Shown: positions 32,058 through 41,220, numbered from the stretch's first letter. The stretch is 64,000 nucleotides of DNA from Brevibacterium moorei (GCF_024580735.1 NZ_JANIJX010000002.1:1-64000); one strand, 5' to 3'. The notes: generated from the sequence alone by a model not told the origin. Translations and numbers: made by a program.

Positions 32058-32315
32058 TCAGTGCTTCTTGCCGAAGCCCTTGTAGCGGTCCTTGAACTTC
32101 TCAACGCGGCCGGCGGAGTCCATGATGCGCTGCTTGCCCGTGTAGAACGGGTGCGAGGCGGACGAGATTTCAACGTCGACCAGCGGGTAGGTGTTGCCGT
32201 CTTCCCATTCGATGGTCTTCTCGGTCTTGACCGTCGAGCGGGTCAGGAATTTGGTGCCCGAAGCCAGGTCGTTGAAGACGACCGGGTGGTAATCCGGGTG
32301 GATGTCCTTCTGCAT
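32058..32315 (-). CDS. rpmE2: 50S ribosomal protein L31 type B
   Basis: The 85-residue protein is L31 of the zinc-free type. It begins [14 protein letters not shown] and has SHPFYTGKQ and a basic C-terminus, but lacks the four zinc-binding cysteines of the type A protein. It replaces zinc-containing L31 when zinc is scarce. ATG 32315 has AGAGGA upstream. A Zur box is not obvious in the 180-base leader, although family members are usually Zur-controlled. Confidence 0.96.
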   Translation of the reverse strand: MQKDIHPDYHPVVFNDLASGTKFLTRSTVKTEKTIEWEDGNTYPLVDVEISSASHPFYTGKQRIMDSAGRVEKFKDRYKGFGKKH

Positions 32316-32493
32316 GAGTATCCTCTTTCGAATTCTGTGAGCCCTGGTGCCGGGCCCTGAAGGGCGCACATGGCCTGCCAGTGCTCAAATTCTTCTTCGA
32401 TCCGGGTTCGGACCAAAAGACAACTATACCGTATGTGATCCACCCGGACACAGCTCACGGCAACCGGGACGCATGGCCGATAGAGTGATTCCC

Positions 32494-33051
32494 ATGACAT
32501 GGAACAGTATTCCCGACTCGGTCGAAACCGTCCCCGCCACCACCCGAACCGATCTCCTGGCCCCTGCCACCGCCCAAGCGCTGGCCGGTCCGGGTGCAGA
32601 TGCTGGCCCGATCGACGTGTTCGCGATCGACCCCGACTTGGCCGACACCGCGGCTCTGACCGCGGCATACGACCTGGCGCCCGAGGCCTCGGCCAACTGT
32701 GTGCTGGTCGCCGGCACCCGCGGCGATGACGAACGCATCGCCGCCTGCGTGGTCCTGGCCCATACCAAGGCCGACGTCAACAAGCGGGTGCGCAAACTCA
32801 TCGACGTGCGCAAGGCATCGTTCCTGCCGATGGAGCGCGCAGTGGCCGAATCCGGGATGGAATACGGCGGGATCGGGCCGATCGGCCTGCCGGAGAACTA
32901 CCGGGTGCTCATCGATACCCGCGTCGCCGAGGCACCGGAGATCATCCTGGGCTCGGGCATCCGCGGCTCCAAGCTCATCCTCTCCGGTGCCACCCTGGCC
33001 GCCGTCCCCGGCGTCGAGGTGATCGAGGACCTGGGCATCGAAGTCGGCTGA
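32494..33051 (+). CDS. YbaK/EbsC-family aminoacyl-tRNA deacylase
   Basis: The protein of 185 residues contains the YbaK/prolyl-tRNA editing domain: ANCVLVAG near the start, CVVLAHTKADVNKRVRKLIDVRKASF with the catalytic-site lysine region, and GGIGPIGLP followed by VLIDTRV. Free-standing members clear mischarged tRNAs such as Ala- or Cys-tRNAPro. ATG 32494 is preceded by GAGTG; ATG 32473 is a seven-codon longer alternative. It stands alone between rpmE2 and a minus-strand membrane gene. Confidence 0.85.
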   Translation: MTWNSIPDSVETVPATTRTDLLAPATAQALAGPGADAGPIDVFAIDPDLADTAALTAAYDLAPEASANCVLVAGTRGDDERIAACVVLAHTKADVNKRVRKLIDVRKASFLPMERAVAESGMEYGGIGPIGLPENYRVLIDTRVAEAPEIILGSGIRGSKLILSGATLAAVPGVEVIEDLGIEVG

Positions 33052-33072
33052 GTGCCCTGCCGGCCGACCGCA

Positions 33073-33501
33073 CTATCCGCGTTCGGGCCCGTCCGGGGAG
33101 AATAGGCCGAGGAAGCCGAAGACCCATGTTTGGGCGATCGTGCCGACCTCTCCGGGCAGGCCCACCCAAGTCACTCCCAACAGACCACCATCGCCACGCC
33201 CCGTGCTCTCCAGGATTCCCGCCACTATCCAGAGGAGCACGAACAATCCGGCTATGCTCAGGCCGGTCCCCACCACGGTCCGCGTGTTCCGCCGCCGCGG
33301 CGTCGCCCCGCCGTACCCGGATAGCGCTGAGCACAACCAGACGATGCAGGTATTGACCCCCACCAGGCACAGGCTGTAGAGCCAAAACACTCCGGATGTC
33401 AAATCCAGGCCGGGGAAGGCGAACACGGATGCGATGACGACGACGCAGACGTTCACCCCCAGAAATCCCGCGGTGGCCCGCAGTCCCGGTATGGAAGTCA
33501 C
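33073..33501 (-). CDS. Hypothetical membrane protein, three to four helices
   Basis: I do not recognise this 142-residue protein. Hydrophobic stretches lie at about 8-30, 36-58, 78-98 and 120-136, with a basic loop PRRRNTR between the second and third. GTG 33501 has GAGGAGG at good spacing. It lies 67 bases downstream of the phosphotransferase gene on the same strand and may be the last gene of that cluster, but the coupling seen elsewhere in the cluster is absent. Confidence 0.6.
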   Translation of the reverse strand: MTSIPGLRATAGFLGVNVCVVVIASVFAFPGLDLTSGVFWLYSLCLVGVNTCIVWLCSALSGYGGATPRRRNTRTVVGTGLSIAGLFVLLWIVAGILESTGRGDGGLLGVTWVGLPGEVGTIAQTWVFGFLGLFSPDGPERG

Positions 33502-33568
33502 CGCTTCGCCTCCTCACCCACGCTCCTCCACTCAGGTTGACCTATCCTGGTCAAGGACCCGAATACTC

Positions 33569-34468
33569 CTATACTCCACCGGCGACCAGGTCCCGGCGCA
33601 GCTTCGCGGCGGTTTCCCGCCAGCCCGGGCGCGCGGCGTACAGGCAGCCCAGGCGCAGCCAGGTGGCCCGTTCGTACAGGTCGAGGGCCGCCGGATCCAC
33701 GCCCGCCTGCGCCGTCGCCTCGTCCACGGCATCCACTGCCGCCTGGGCGCGCGATGCGCTCCAGATCCCCTGCCGGGCCCGCCATCTCAGGTGGGCGCGC
33801 AGATTGGCCGGGTCCAGGGCGATATCGGCGATGCAGGCGGTGTCCACGTCGAGCAAACCGGGCGTGGTGGAGCCGTCGAACAACAGCTGTTTGTCATGGA
33901 GGTCGCGGTGACAGGGTGCGGGAACGATGTCCCGGTCCTCCAGCAGATTCGCTGTCTCATCCAGCAGGGCGGCGAAGGCCGGATCGATCCGCTCCACCCC
34001 ACCGGCCCGGGCCAGGTTGTCGGTGAGGATCAGGGCCTCCGCCCGGCCCGTGTGCACCGGGGTGTCCCCCGGCAGGTCCTCCGTTCCGACCCCGACGGAC
34101 CGCCGCCATGACTGGGCACAGGCCCTCCAGGCCCGCTCCCATGCGGCCTCGGTGAACGCCCCTGCATCGTGTAGGCCGACTCCGGCCAGGGCGGCGAAGG
34201 TCACGGTGTCCTGCGTGGACGTCAGTATCCGGGGTGTTGCGAAGGGACCGGCGAAGGGCCTGGCCCGTTCCACTCCTGCCAGGATCTTCGCGGCCTTCCC
34301 CGGCCTCACGACCTTGGTGTACCGGGTTCCGTCCGGACTGCGCACCACTGCGCGCTTGCCCGGCTTGTGGCTGACCAGAGTGCCAGCCAAATGAGCCAGT
34401 GCAGGCAGTCGCGGATCGTCCGGGAGGGATTGCCCTGCCACCTGGGGACCCGCCGGTACCGGGCTCAT
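33569..34468 (-). CDS. APH-fold phosphotransferase 2
   Basis: The 299-residue kinase-like protein has the aminoglycoside/choline phosphotransferase core. The Brenner motif PAPCHRDLHDKQLLF (Asp about 190) and the metal-binding GLLDVDTACIADIALDPANL (a DxD) are both intact. The N-lobe shows RYTKVVRPGKAAKIL with the likely ATP lysine. Substrates of this fold range from antibiotics to sugars and polyols. ATG 34468 overlaps the preceding gene by four bases. It closes a coupled run of glycosyltransferases, exporter and two kinases; I infer it modifies the glycan or a precursor, not an antibiotic. Confidence 0.75.
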   Translation of the reverse strand: MSPVPAGPQVAGQSLPDDPRLPALAHLAGTLVSHKPGKRAVVRSPDGTRYTKVVRPGKAAKILAGVERARPFAGPFATPRILTSTQDTVTFAALAGVGLHDAGAFTEAAWERAWRACAQSWRRSVGVGTEDLPGDTPVHTGRAEALILTDNLARAGGVERIDPAFAALLDETANLLEDRDIVPAPCHRDLHDKQLLFDGSTTPGLLDVDTACIADIALDPANLRAHLRWRARQGIWSASRAQAAVDAVDEATAQAGVDPAALDLYERATWLRLGCLYAARPGWRETAAKLRRDLVAGGV

Positions 34469-35673
34469 CGCAGCGGTCCTTGTACCGTGGGGGCGGCGAG
34501 CGCCAGGGCGACCAGGCGGGCGCGTCTATCCTGCCAATCCGGGCGCAGGGCGCGCAGGGGTTCGTCCAGGCGGGAGCGCAGGGCCGTCGACTGGCTGCGC
34601 CGCACCTCTGCGGTGAAGGCGGTGTCGTCGAGGTCCCTGGTGGCGCCGTAGCCGGTGAGGAAGTCTGTGGCCAGCCGGGTTCCCTCTCCAGGTCGGTCCA
34701 GGTCGATCACCTCGCAGGCGGCCAGCCAGGATCCCACATCGCGTGCCGCCGGGCCCCGCGTCGCCCGGTCCAAGTCGATGATGCGGATGGCGGGCTTCTG
34801 GCCGGTGGGCTCTTCCGGGTCCGCCACCAGGATCTGGTCCGGGGATGCGTCGCCGTGGAGCAGCACGGTCTCCTGGCCCGTGGTGGCGCCCGCCCTGGAG
34901 TGCGCGTGCAGCGCGCCCAGGGCGTGCCCCGCAGCACAGGCTGTGGCCGGGTCGGGGTGCGAGTGCAGGTCGCCGGCGCCCCAGAGCGGGCTGGCGCTGG
35001 TGGTGCCGCGCCGTCCGACGGACATGCTGGGCAGGACGGGGGCGCCCAGGCTGCGCCACAGTGCGGTGGCGCGCACCAGCGGTAGGGCGGGTCCCGTACC
35101 GATGCGCAGGACGATGGGTTCTCCCGTGCGGTCGTCGTGGGTTGCCACGATGAGTCTGCGCCGGGGGTTGTATTTCAGTACCGTCCAGGTCTCCGGTGTG
35201 CCATAGCGGCGTGTCCTCACGACGGCGTGGACCTCGTGGGCCAGGGCAGGGTCGGCGCTCGCTGGGCCGGTCAGCAGGACCCGGCCGGCCCCCAGTTCGT
35301 GTGTTTCGATACGGGATCCGGCCTTGGCGACCCGCCGCAGCGCCCCTGTGATCTTGGCAGGGTCGGTGAAGATCGCGCAGAAGCCGTGGCGGCACTCCGC
35401 TGTGGATCGTTCGCCGAGGCCTCGGCCCGCATCCTCCGCCGGTTCCGGCACGGCACTGCGCCAGGCCACGATGAGGGACTCCCCCGGTTTGATCCGCACG
35501 TATGTGGGTTCCGCCTCTTCTCCCAGGAGCTCGGCGAGCACCGCGGGATCGGCCAGCCGGGGAGTCGCGGGCAGGGCCGCGAGCGCGTGCACGGCCGCGG
35601 CGGGATCCTGCGGCAGGTCCGTGCTGCGATCCGCCGGGTCCGATGGCGCTCCCGGGTGCGCGGGCGCCCTCAT
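34465..35673 (-). CDS. APH-fold phosphotransferase 1
   Basis: The 402-residue protein has a C-terminal APH-like catalytic region: LLHGDASPDQILVAD (catalytic Asp) followed by IRIIDLDRATRGPAARDVGSWL, the metal-binding part. The N-terminal 200 residues include RHGFCAIFTDPAKITGALRRV and TWTVLKYNPRRRLIVA, a nonstandard N-lobe. The HGD..PDQ pattern is a variant of H-G-D-x-x-x-x-N in which the usual Asn is Gln or absent, so activity is uncertain. ATG 35673 overlaps the ABC exporter stop by four bases. Confidence 0.72.
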   Translation of the reverse strand: MRAPAHPGAPSDPADRSTDLPQDPAAAVHALAALPATPRLADPAVLAELLGEEAEPTYVRIKPGESLIVAWRSAVPEPAEDAGRGLGERSTAECRHGFCAIFTDPAKITGALRRVAKAGSRIETHELGAGRVLLTGPASADPALAHEVHAVVRTRRYGTPETWTVLKYNPRRRLIVATHDDRTGEPIVLRIGTGPALPLVRATALWRSLGAPVLPSMSVGRRGTTSASPLWGAGDLHSHPDPATACAAGHALGALHAHSRAGATTGQETVLLHGDASPDQILVADPEEPTGQKPAIRIIDLDRATRGPAARDVGSWLAACEVIDLDRPGEGTRLATDFLTGYGATRDLDDTAFTAEVRRSQSTALRSRLDEPLRALRPDWQDRRARLVALALAAPTVQGPLR

Positions 35674-37490
35674 GCCCGCCCCTGGGTTTGCAGGCCGGCC
35701 CATCTAGCCACCCTGCCGCCGGGTCGGGTGAGCAGTTCGGCGGGTGCGCCGTCCTCGACGATCCGCCCGTCCTCGAGCCAGATGAGCCGGTCGAGGCCGC
35801 GCAGCATCGCGACATCGTGGGTGATGGCCAGGGTGGTCCGTCCGGTTGTCAGCTCGTCCAGACTGCCCACGATCGCCTCGCGGGATTCGGGGTCCAAGCC
35901 GGTCGTCGCCTCGTCGAGGATCACGATGGGCGCCTGGCGGACCATTGCCCTGGCCAGGGCGATGCGCTGGCGCTGTCCGCCTGAGAGGGTGTCGCCGCGG
36001 CCGCCGAGCACGGTGTCGTAGCCTTCGGGCAGGCTTTCGATGAAGTCGTGGATGCCGGCCCGCCGGCAGGCGTAGGCGATCTGTCCGGCGCTGGCGTCGA
36101 GCCTGCCGTAGCGGATGTTCTCCCGGATGCTCACGGCGAACAGCACGGATTCCTGGAGCAGGATGGAGACATTGGCGCGCAGCCCGGCGCGGGTGACCTC
36201 GCGGGTGTCGAGGCCGTCGACAAGCACCCGTCCGGTTTCGGGGTCGGACAGGCGCAGCAGGTAGCCGGCCAGGGTCGACTTGCCCGCTCCCGATGGTCCC
36301 AGCAGTCCGACCCGTTGGCCGGCCGGGATGTGCAGGTTCAGGTCCGTGAACAGGCTGCGGCCGTATCCGTCGCGGCTGCCCAGGCCAACGAAGTCCAGGT
36401 CGCCCTGCGCCCGGCCCATCGTGATGGCCCCGGGGGCGTCGGCGATGTCGATGGGTTCGTCGAGCAGTTCGGCGATCCGTTCCCCCGAGGCGGTGGCGCG
36501 GGCGATCCGGCCGGTGTACTTGGCCATATCGCGCAGGGGTTTCATCGCGATCTTGAGATACATGATGAACAGGACCATGTCGCCGGGCGTCATCGCCCCT
36601 GACAGTACCCGCCAGCCGCCCAGGACAAGGACCAGAGCCGAGGCCACGCCGACCAGCAGGTCCGTGGAGCGTTCGAGGGCTGCGGCCAACCGCTTGGAGC
36701 GGACCCCGGCCTTGAGCGCGCGGGCGTTGCCGTCGGCGAAGTCCGCGGCGACGGTCTGTTCCAGTCCGTATGCCTGAACGACGCGCATGGCGCCCAGCGC
36801 CTCGGCCGCGGAGTGGACCAGCTTGCCCTCGCCCTTGCGGGTGGTACGGGCAGCCCCTGTGATCTTCGGGCCGGAAAAACGGCTGATGACCAGGAATGCG
36901 GCGGCGGCCACGACGACCACCGCGGACAGCAGGGGGTCGAGGATCACTACGACGACCAGGAGGACGAGCAGTGTGATGACGTTGCCCACCAGGGGCAGGC
37001 CTGCGGTCACAGCGACTTCCTGGAGCCGACCCACATCGCCGACCAGACGCTGTGAGGTGTCGCCCACGGAGGCCCTGGAGTGGTACTTCAGGCTCAGTTG
37101 CTGAATGTGGTTGAAGACCCGGGAGCGCAGCAGGGTGGCCACGCGGGAACCGGCCAGGGCGAAGCACACGGTCGCCGCGTAGTTGCACAGCGCGCGGGCA
37201 CCCACGATGATCGCCAGGGCCAGTGCCAGGGAACCCAGGGCGATGGCGGAGTTCCGGCCCAGGTCGATGCCGAAGATCTGGGCACCGTCCGCTAGGCGGG
37301 CGCCCAGACTCGAAGAGACGAGGTCGATCGCATACTTCATGGGCCAGGGCTCGAGCACGCGGAAGGCCACATCGCCCAGCAGCGCGATCAGGCCGCCCAG
37401 GGCGATCCACTTCTGGCCACCCGCATGCGGGCGGATGATTTCCAGCGTGCGGCGCACCGCGGAGGCGCGGATCTTGTCCTTCTTGCTCAT
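35670..37490 (-). CDS. ABC exporter half-transporter (membrane plus ATPase)
   Basis: The 606-residue protein has an N-terminal six-helix exporter domain (about 25-315) and a C-terminal ATPase (345-590). Walker A is GPSGAGKST, the signature is TLSGGQRQRIALARAM, Walker B is IVILDEATTGLD and the switch is ITHDV. It resembles MsbA/LmrA-type lipid or glycolipid exporters that work as dimers. It sits between glycosyltransferases and phosphotransferases, with four-base overlaps on both sides, so it likely flips or exports the product of this operon. Confidence 0.88.
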   Translation of the reverse strand: MSKKDKIRASAVRRTLEIIRPHAGGQKWIALGGLIALLGDVAFRVLEPWPMKYAIDLVSSSLGARLADGAQIFGIDLGRNSAIALGSLALALAIIVGARALCNYAATVCFALAGSRVATLLRSRVFNHIQQLSLKYHSRASVGDTSQRLVGDVGRLQEVAVTAGLPLVGNVITLLVLLVVVVILDPLLSAVVVVAAAAFLVISRFSGPKITGAARTTRKGEGKLVHSAAEALGAMRVVQAYGLEQTVAADFADGNARALKAGVRSKRLAAALERSTDLLVGVASALVLVLGGWRVLSGAMTPGDMVLFIMYLKIAMKPLRDMAKYTGRIARATASGERIAELLDEPIDIADAPGAITMGRAQGDLDFVGLGSRDGYGRSLFTDLNLHIPAGQRVGLLGPSGAGKSTLAGYLLRLSDPETGRVLVDGLDTREVTRAGLRANVSILLQESVLFAVSIRENIRYGRLDASAGQIAYACRRAGIHDFIESLPEGYDTVLGGRGDTLSGGQRQRIALARAMVRQAPIVILDEATTGLDPESREAIVGSLDELTTGRTTLAITHDVAMLRGLDRLIWLEDGRIVEDGAPAELLTRPGGRVARWAGLQTQGRA

Positions 37491-38653
37491 ACGAGCTCCA
37501 GCCAGGCGCCGCAGCGCCGGTCCCAGGAGTGTCGGTTGACTGCCGCGTCCCGCGCGGCGGCGCCCAGCGCGGCCCGCCGCACCGGGTCGTGGGCCAGGGA
37601 AACGAGTGCCGCGGCGAGTTCGGCGACGTCGCCGGGCGGCACCAGGACACCGACGTCCGAGCCCAGCAGACCAGGGATTTCGCCGATCCGGCTGGCAACC
37701 GTGGGCAGGCCGGCGGCCAGGTACTCGTAGACCTTCAAGGGCGAGAAGTAGTGGTCGCCCGCGGCGGGGTAGGGTGCAGTCGCCACGTCGAAGCCGTGGA
37801 GGATTTCGGGCACCTGTGCCGGTGCCACCGCGCCGCGGAACAGCGTGCGCCCACCGATCCCGAGGTCGGTGGCCAGAGCGCGCAGGGACTCCAGTTCCGG
37901 GCCCTTGCCACAGATGTCGAGGCGCCAGTCGACCCGAGGTCCTCCCGGCAGAGCGGCCTCAGCTGTGACGGCGCGGGCGAATGCCTCGAGCAACAGGTGG
38001 GTGCCGTGCCAGGGTTTGAGTGTGCCGACGAACCCGACGGTGAAGGTCCGCTTGTCGGCAGCCGGCCCGCCCGCAGTCGGTGCGGCGGGGGTGATCCGGT
38101 GGGCGTCGACCCCGTTGGGAACCACCAGGGTCCGGGCCCCCGGGCACTGCTGGAGGACCCAGTCCGCCACGCCGACGCTCACACAGGTCGCCACCCGTGC
38201 CGCTTCCAGCTGAGCCACGGTGGCGACCAAAGCGCCCGCCCGGTCGTGCAGTTCCCGGTATCTGGCCTGCTCGTCGATCAGCGGCGCATTGACTTCGAGG
38301 ACGAAGGGCACGCCGAGGGCCGCGGCGGCCCGAGAGCCCGCGGTGGAGAACAGCGAATAGCGTTCGTAGACCAGGTCGGCTCCGGCCACCGTCACCGCAC
38401 GCGCCAGGGAGTCGGCGGCCGCGGCGATGGCGCGCTCGCGGGCGGCGGTGTCCGCAGTCCGGGCCACCGGCAGTTCGACCACCGGCAGATCGGCCAGGTC
38501 CGCGGGCACTGTGTCGTCGCTGCGGACCGCGTAGACGGTGACGCTGTGGCCCAGGCGGCGCAGGGCCCGGATGACCTCCTGGACGTGGACGGATGCGCCC
38601 TTCGTTCCGAACACCCCGATGCCGGGGTCTGCCAGCAGATAGGCGATCCTCAT
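37487..38653 (-). CDS. Glycosyltransferase family 4 (third of cluster)
   Basis: The 388-residue protein is a GT-B retaining glycosyltransferase. The N-terminus reads RIAYLLADPGIGVFGTKGASVHVQEV, with the glycine-rich acceptor loop. The C-terminal half has TVGFVGTLKPWHGTHLLLEAF and the nucleotide-sugar motif SPLKVYEYLAAGLPTVAS with a conserved Glu. Donor and acceptor are unknown. ATG 38653 overlaps the preceding gene by four bases and its stop overlaps the ABC exporter start, so the genes are translated in series. Confidence 0.88.
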   Translation of the reverse strand: MRIAYLLADPGIGVFGTKGASVHVQEVIRALRRLGHSVTVYAVRSDDTVPADLADLPVVELPVARTADTAARERAIAAAADSLARAVTVAGADLVYERYSLFSTAGSRAAAALGVPFVLEVNAPLIDEQARYRELHDRAGALVATVAQLEAARVATCVSVGVADWVLQQCPGARTLVVPNGVDAHRITPAAPTAGGPAADKRTFTVGFVGTLKPWHGTHLLLEAFARAVTAEAALPGGPRVDWRLDICGKGPELESLRALATDLGIGGRTLFRGAVAPAQVPEILHGFDVATAPYPAAGDHYFSPLKVYEYLAAGLPTVASRIGEIPGLLGSDVGVLVPPGDVAELAAALVSLAHDPVRRAALGAAARDAAVNRHSWDRRCGAWLELV

Positions 38654-39912
38654 GCGCGCACCCCCGCCGGCTGTTCGTTCACGACCACCGGTGGCAGGGG
38701 TGCGGTGTCGGGGCCCGGCGTCTGCAGTTCGGCCAGGCGGGCCGCCTGCCGGCGGGAGTCGAAGCGGGTCTCGATGAGCGCCCTGGCGGCATCCAGCCGG
38801 GCCAGGCCCTCGGCGCCCTCGGCGATGGCCGAGGCCAGGGCGTCCGTGAGGGCCGCGACGTCGCCGGTGGGCACAAGCCGGCCGGTGCGCCCGTCGACGA
38901 TCACCTCGGAGACCGCTGTGACGTCGCCGGCCACACAGCGGATGCCCGATGCCATGGCCTCGAGCAGCACGGTGGGCAGGCCGTCGGCGTTGCCATCGGA
39001 GCCGATGACGAAGGGGGCGGCGAACACATCGTGTTCGGCCAGCATCGTGCGGACCTCCGCCTGGGTGCGGGGCCCGAGCAGTCTGACGGTGTTTTCGAGG
39101 CCTGCGGCGGTGATCTGGGCGGCCAGTTCGGCGGCCAGCGGGCCGTCGCCCACGATGTCCACGCTCACCGGTGTGCCGCGCTCGCGCAGCCGGGCCGCGG
39201 CCCCGATCAGCAGTCCGAAGCCCTTCTTCTCCACCAGGCGGCCCACGGCCAGAATCCGTGTCCCGGATTCCCGGTGCGGCCGGTAGGGGAAGCGGTCCAG
39301 TTCGAGTCCGTTGTGGACCAGGTGCAGGCGGGTTCCGGGGAAGCGGCGGCGCAGATCGGCCAGGTTGTACTGGCTGATCGTCACGACGTGGTGGGCATCG
39401 GCGAATTTCCGAGCCAGATCGGCCTCGTCGACGGAGATGTGGAAGATGTCCTTGGCATGGGCGGTGCACGAATACGGCAGCTCGGCGATCCGCCCGGCCA
39501 GGCGGGCCACGGTGGTGGCGACCGAGGCGAAGTGGGCGTGTAAGTGCGTCACCCCGTGTTCGCGGACCAGGCGGGCCAGGGCGACGGCCTGGCCGGCATC
39601 GTCGTGGCCGGCTTCCAGCAATTCGGGCAGGGCGCGCTGCAGACCGCCGGCCAGGTTCTCACACCGCGCGGTCCGCTGCCATTGGTCCCACCAGCGGTGG
39701 GGGCTCGCGGCCCTGGGCACGTGGATCACTTCGGCGGCGACGCGGGCCAGTTCGGGATGGAACCGGGCGTCGGTGGTCGGCCGCAGGGCGAAGATGACGA
39801 TTTTCTCCCCGCGGGCCTCCCGGGCCAGGATCTCCGAGACGACGAAGGTCTCGGAGAAGCGCGGGTACATTTTGAGCACATAGCCGGTGACGGAACGCGT
39901 CTCAGGCGACAA
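38650..39912 (-). CDS. Glycosyltransferase family 4 (second of cluster)
   Basis: The 420-residue GT-B enzyme begins VLKMYPRFSETFVVSEI, typical of colanic-acid-type WcaL/ExoL-like transferases. HLHAHFASVATTVARLAG follows, then the donor-site segment RILAVGRLVEKKGFGLLI and EAMASGIRCVAGDV. It transfers a sugar from a nucleotide donor to a growing glycan or lipid carrier, at the cytoplasmic face. It overlaps the upstream transferase by 11 bases and the downstream one by four. Confidence 0.88.
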   Translation of the reverse strand: MSPETRSVTGYVLKMYPRFSETFVVSEILAREARGEKIVIFALRPTTDARFHPELARVAAEVIHVPRAASPHRWWDQWQRTARCENLAGGLQRALPELLEAGHDDAGQAVALARLVREHGVTHLHAHFASVATTVARLAGRIAELPYSCTAHAKDIFHISVDEADLARKFADAHHVVTISQYNLADLRRRFPGTRLHLVHNGLELDRFPYRPHRESGTRILAVGRLVEKKGFGLLIGAAARLRERGTPVSVDIVGDGPLAAELAAQITAAGLENTVRLLGPRTQAEVRTMLAEHDVFAAPFVIGSDGNADGLPTVLLEAMASGIRCVAGDVTAVSEVIVDGRTGRLVPTGDVAALTDALASAIAEGAEGLARLDAARALIETRFDSRRQAARLAELQTPGPDTAPLPPVVVNEQPAGVRA

Positions 39913-41104
39913 AACAGGACTCCTGCATCTGCTGGTGGTTCATGGTCTCGGTGGTGCTGGGATAGCCCAGCAGTTCGGCGGCCAGCGAGCCGATGCGGCT
40001 CAGGCCCTCCAGGTCGACCCCGGTGCGCTGGATCCTGGGCCCCGAATGGGCGCGTCGGAACCAGGCACCCACCGTCTGGGGCGTGCACGCCTCCTGCGAC
40101 AGTGAGTCGACCAGGCCCAGGCCGGCCAGGGCCGCCGCCCGCCGTGGCTGTTCGGCTCTGCGGGCCGTGCGCGGGACGACCAGTGCCGGGGTGTCGGTGG
40201 CCAGCACCTCGGTCAGGGAGTTGTAGCCGGCCATGCATACCACTGCGCGCGCACCCCTGATGAGTTCCGGCACGTTCGCCGCGGAGTTCAGCACGAGGGT
40301 CTGCTCGCCGGCGGCGGCGCGCACGGCAGCGACCTCGGCCGGTGGCATCTGCGGGCCCGTCACGACGAGGTGCTCGCACCCGGCGGGCACCTCGGCGGCT
40401 GCAGCGGCGCGCGCCACCGGTCCGCCGTCGGAACCTCCGCCGAGCACGGTGAGCAGGTAGGGGCCGGCCGGTGCGGTGCCGGCGTCGGCCGGGCGGCCGT
40501 GTGACAGATACCCGGTGGCCCGGGCGCGGGCGGCCAGTCCCGCCGGCAACTCCCCCGTGGTGCGGGGATCGTAGACGTCCGGGTCCCCGTAGACCCAGAC
40601 CGCGTCATAGGCCTCGCAAATCTGTTCCTGGCCGCCTGCACGGTCCCATTCGGCGGCCATCACCCCGGGGGTGTCGAGGACCTCGCGCAGGCCCAGGACC
40701 GTGCGGGTCGGATGCCAGGCGCGCAGCCGGGCCAGGGGCGTGCGCAGTTCCCCGCCGACGCCGAAGGGGTGGCGGTCGGCGATGAACAGATCGGGCGCCA
40801 GGGCGTCGAGCACGGAGGACAGGGCCGCGGTGCGCACTCCGGCCAGGCGCTTCGAGCCGACCTGCAGGCGGCGCGGTGCATAGCCGGAGCCGGTGCGGGC
40901 GAAGCCGGGCAGGACCAGCCAGTCCCAGCCGGCCGGCAGCGAGTCCCTGGGCGCGTCGGGGTGGCCGGCGATGAGCACCCCGCAGACGTCCTGGCCGGTC
41001 AGGCGCGGCAGATCCGCGGCCAGTGCATGGGCGATCGCCCGATTGCGCCGGGAGTGCCCCAGTCCCACGGAATCGTGGGAGTACATCGCGACCGTCAACG
41101 TCAT
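39902..41104 (-). CDS. MurG/GT28-like glycosyltransferase (first of cluster)
   Basis: The 400-residue GT-B protein begins TVAMYSHDSVGLGHSRRNRAIAHAL, the G-x-G-H-x-x-R loop seen in MurG-like and GT28 enzymes. Its C-terminal half has LLTVLGGGSDGG, NVPELIRGARAVVCMAGYNSLTEVLATDTPALVVPR, the donor-binding motif of that family. ATG 41104 is the first start after a candidate regulated promoter. It leads a run of six overlapping genes ending at 33569. The specific sugar is not deducible. Confidence 0.85.
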   Translation of the reverse strand: MTLTVAMYSHDSVGLGHSRRNRAIAHALAADLPRLTGQDVCGVLIAGHPDAPRDSLPAGWDWLVLPGFARTGSGYAPRRLQVGSKRLAGVRTAALSSVLDALAPDLFIADRHPFGVGGELRTPLARLRAWHPTRTVLGLREVLDTPGVMAAEWDRAGGQEQICEAYDAVWVYGDPDVYDPRTTGELPAGLAARARATGYLSHGRPADAGTAPAGPYLLTVLGGGSDGGPVARAAAAAEVPAGCEHLVVTGPQMPPAEVAAVRAAAGEQTLVLNSAANVPELIRGARAVVCMAGYNSLTEVLATDTPALVVPRTARRAEQPRRAAALAGLGLVDSLSQEACTPQTVGAWFRRAHSGPRIQRTGVDLEGLSRIGSLAAELLGYPSTTETMNHQQMQESCFVA

Positions 41105-41178
41105 CTGCCGGCCCCCTGCTCGTCCTCGCCTGCCTGTCCGTGCGGTCCTGTGTCCATGCCTCCCAGTCAACACGGTGG

Positions 41179-41220
41179 GTATAAGGCGCAGATGAGGCGT
41201 CGATGAGAGGGCTCTTATAC
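41179..41220 (-). promoter_or_regulatory. Direct repeats and promoter before glycosyltransferase operon
   Basis: GATGAG at 41191-41196 and 41202-41207 are exactly 11 bases apart (CTCATC repeats on the minus strand), the helical phasing of OmpR-class binding sites. GTATAAG (41179-41185) and CTTATAC (41214-41220) flank them. On the minus strand TTATAC (41184-41179) could be a -10, with the upstream repeat falling where the -35 belongs, as in activator-dependent promoters. Confidence 0.5.

Noticed and set aside
33569..35673. Two APH-fold genes as antibiotic resistance determinants
   Set aside because: They are locked by overlaps into a glycosyltransferase-exporter operon, and the first has an atypical catalytic loop. 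A role in the glycan pathway is more likely than aminoglycoside modification.
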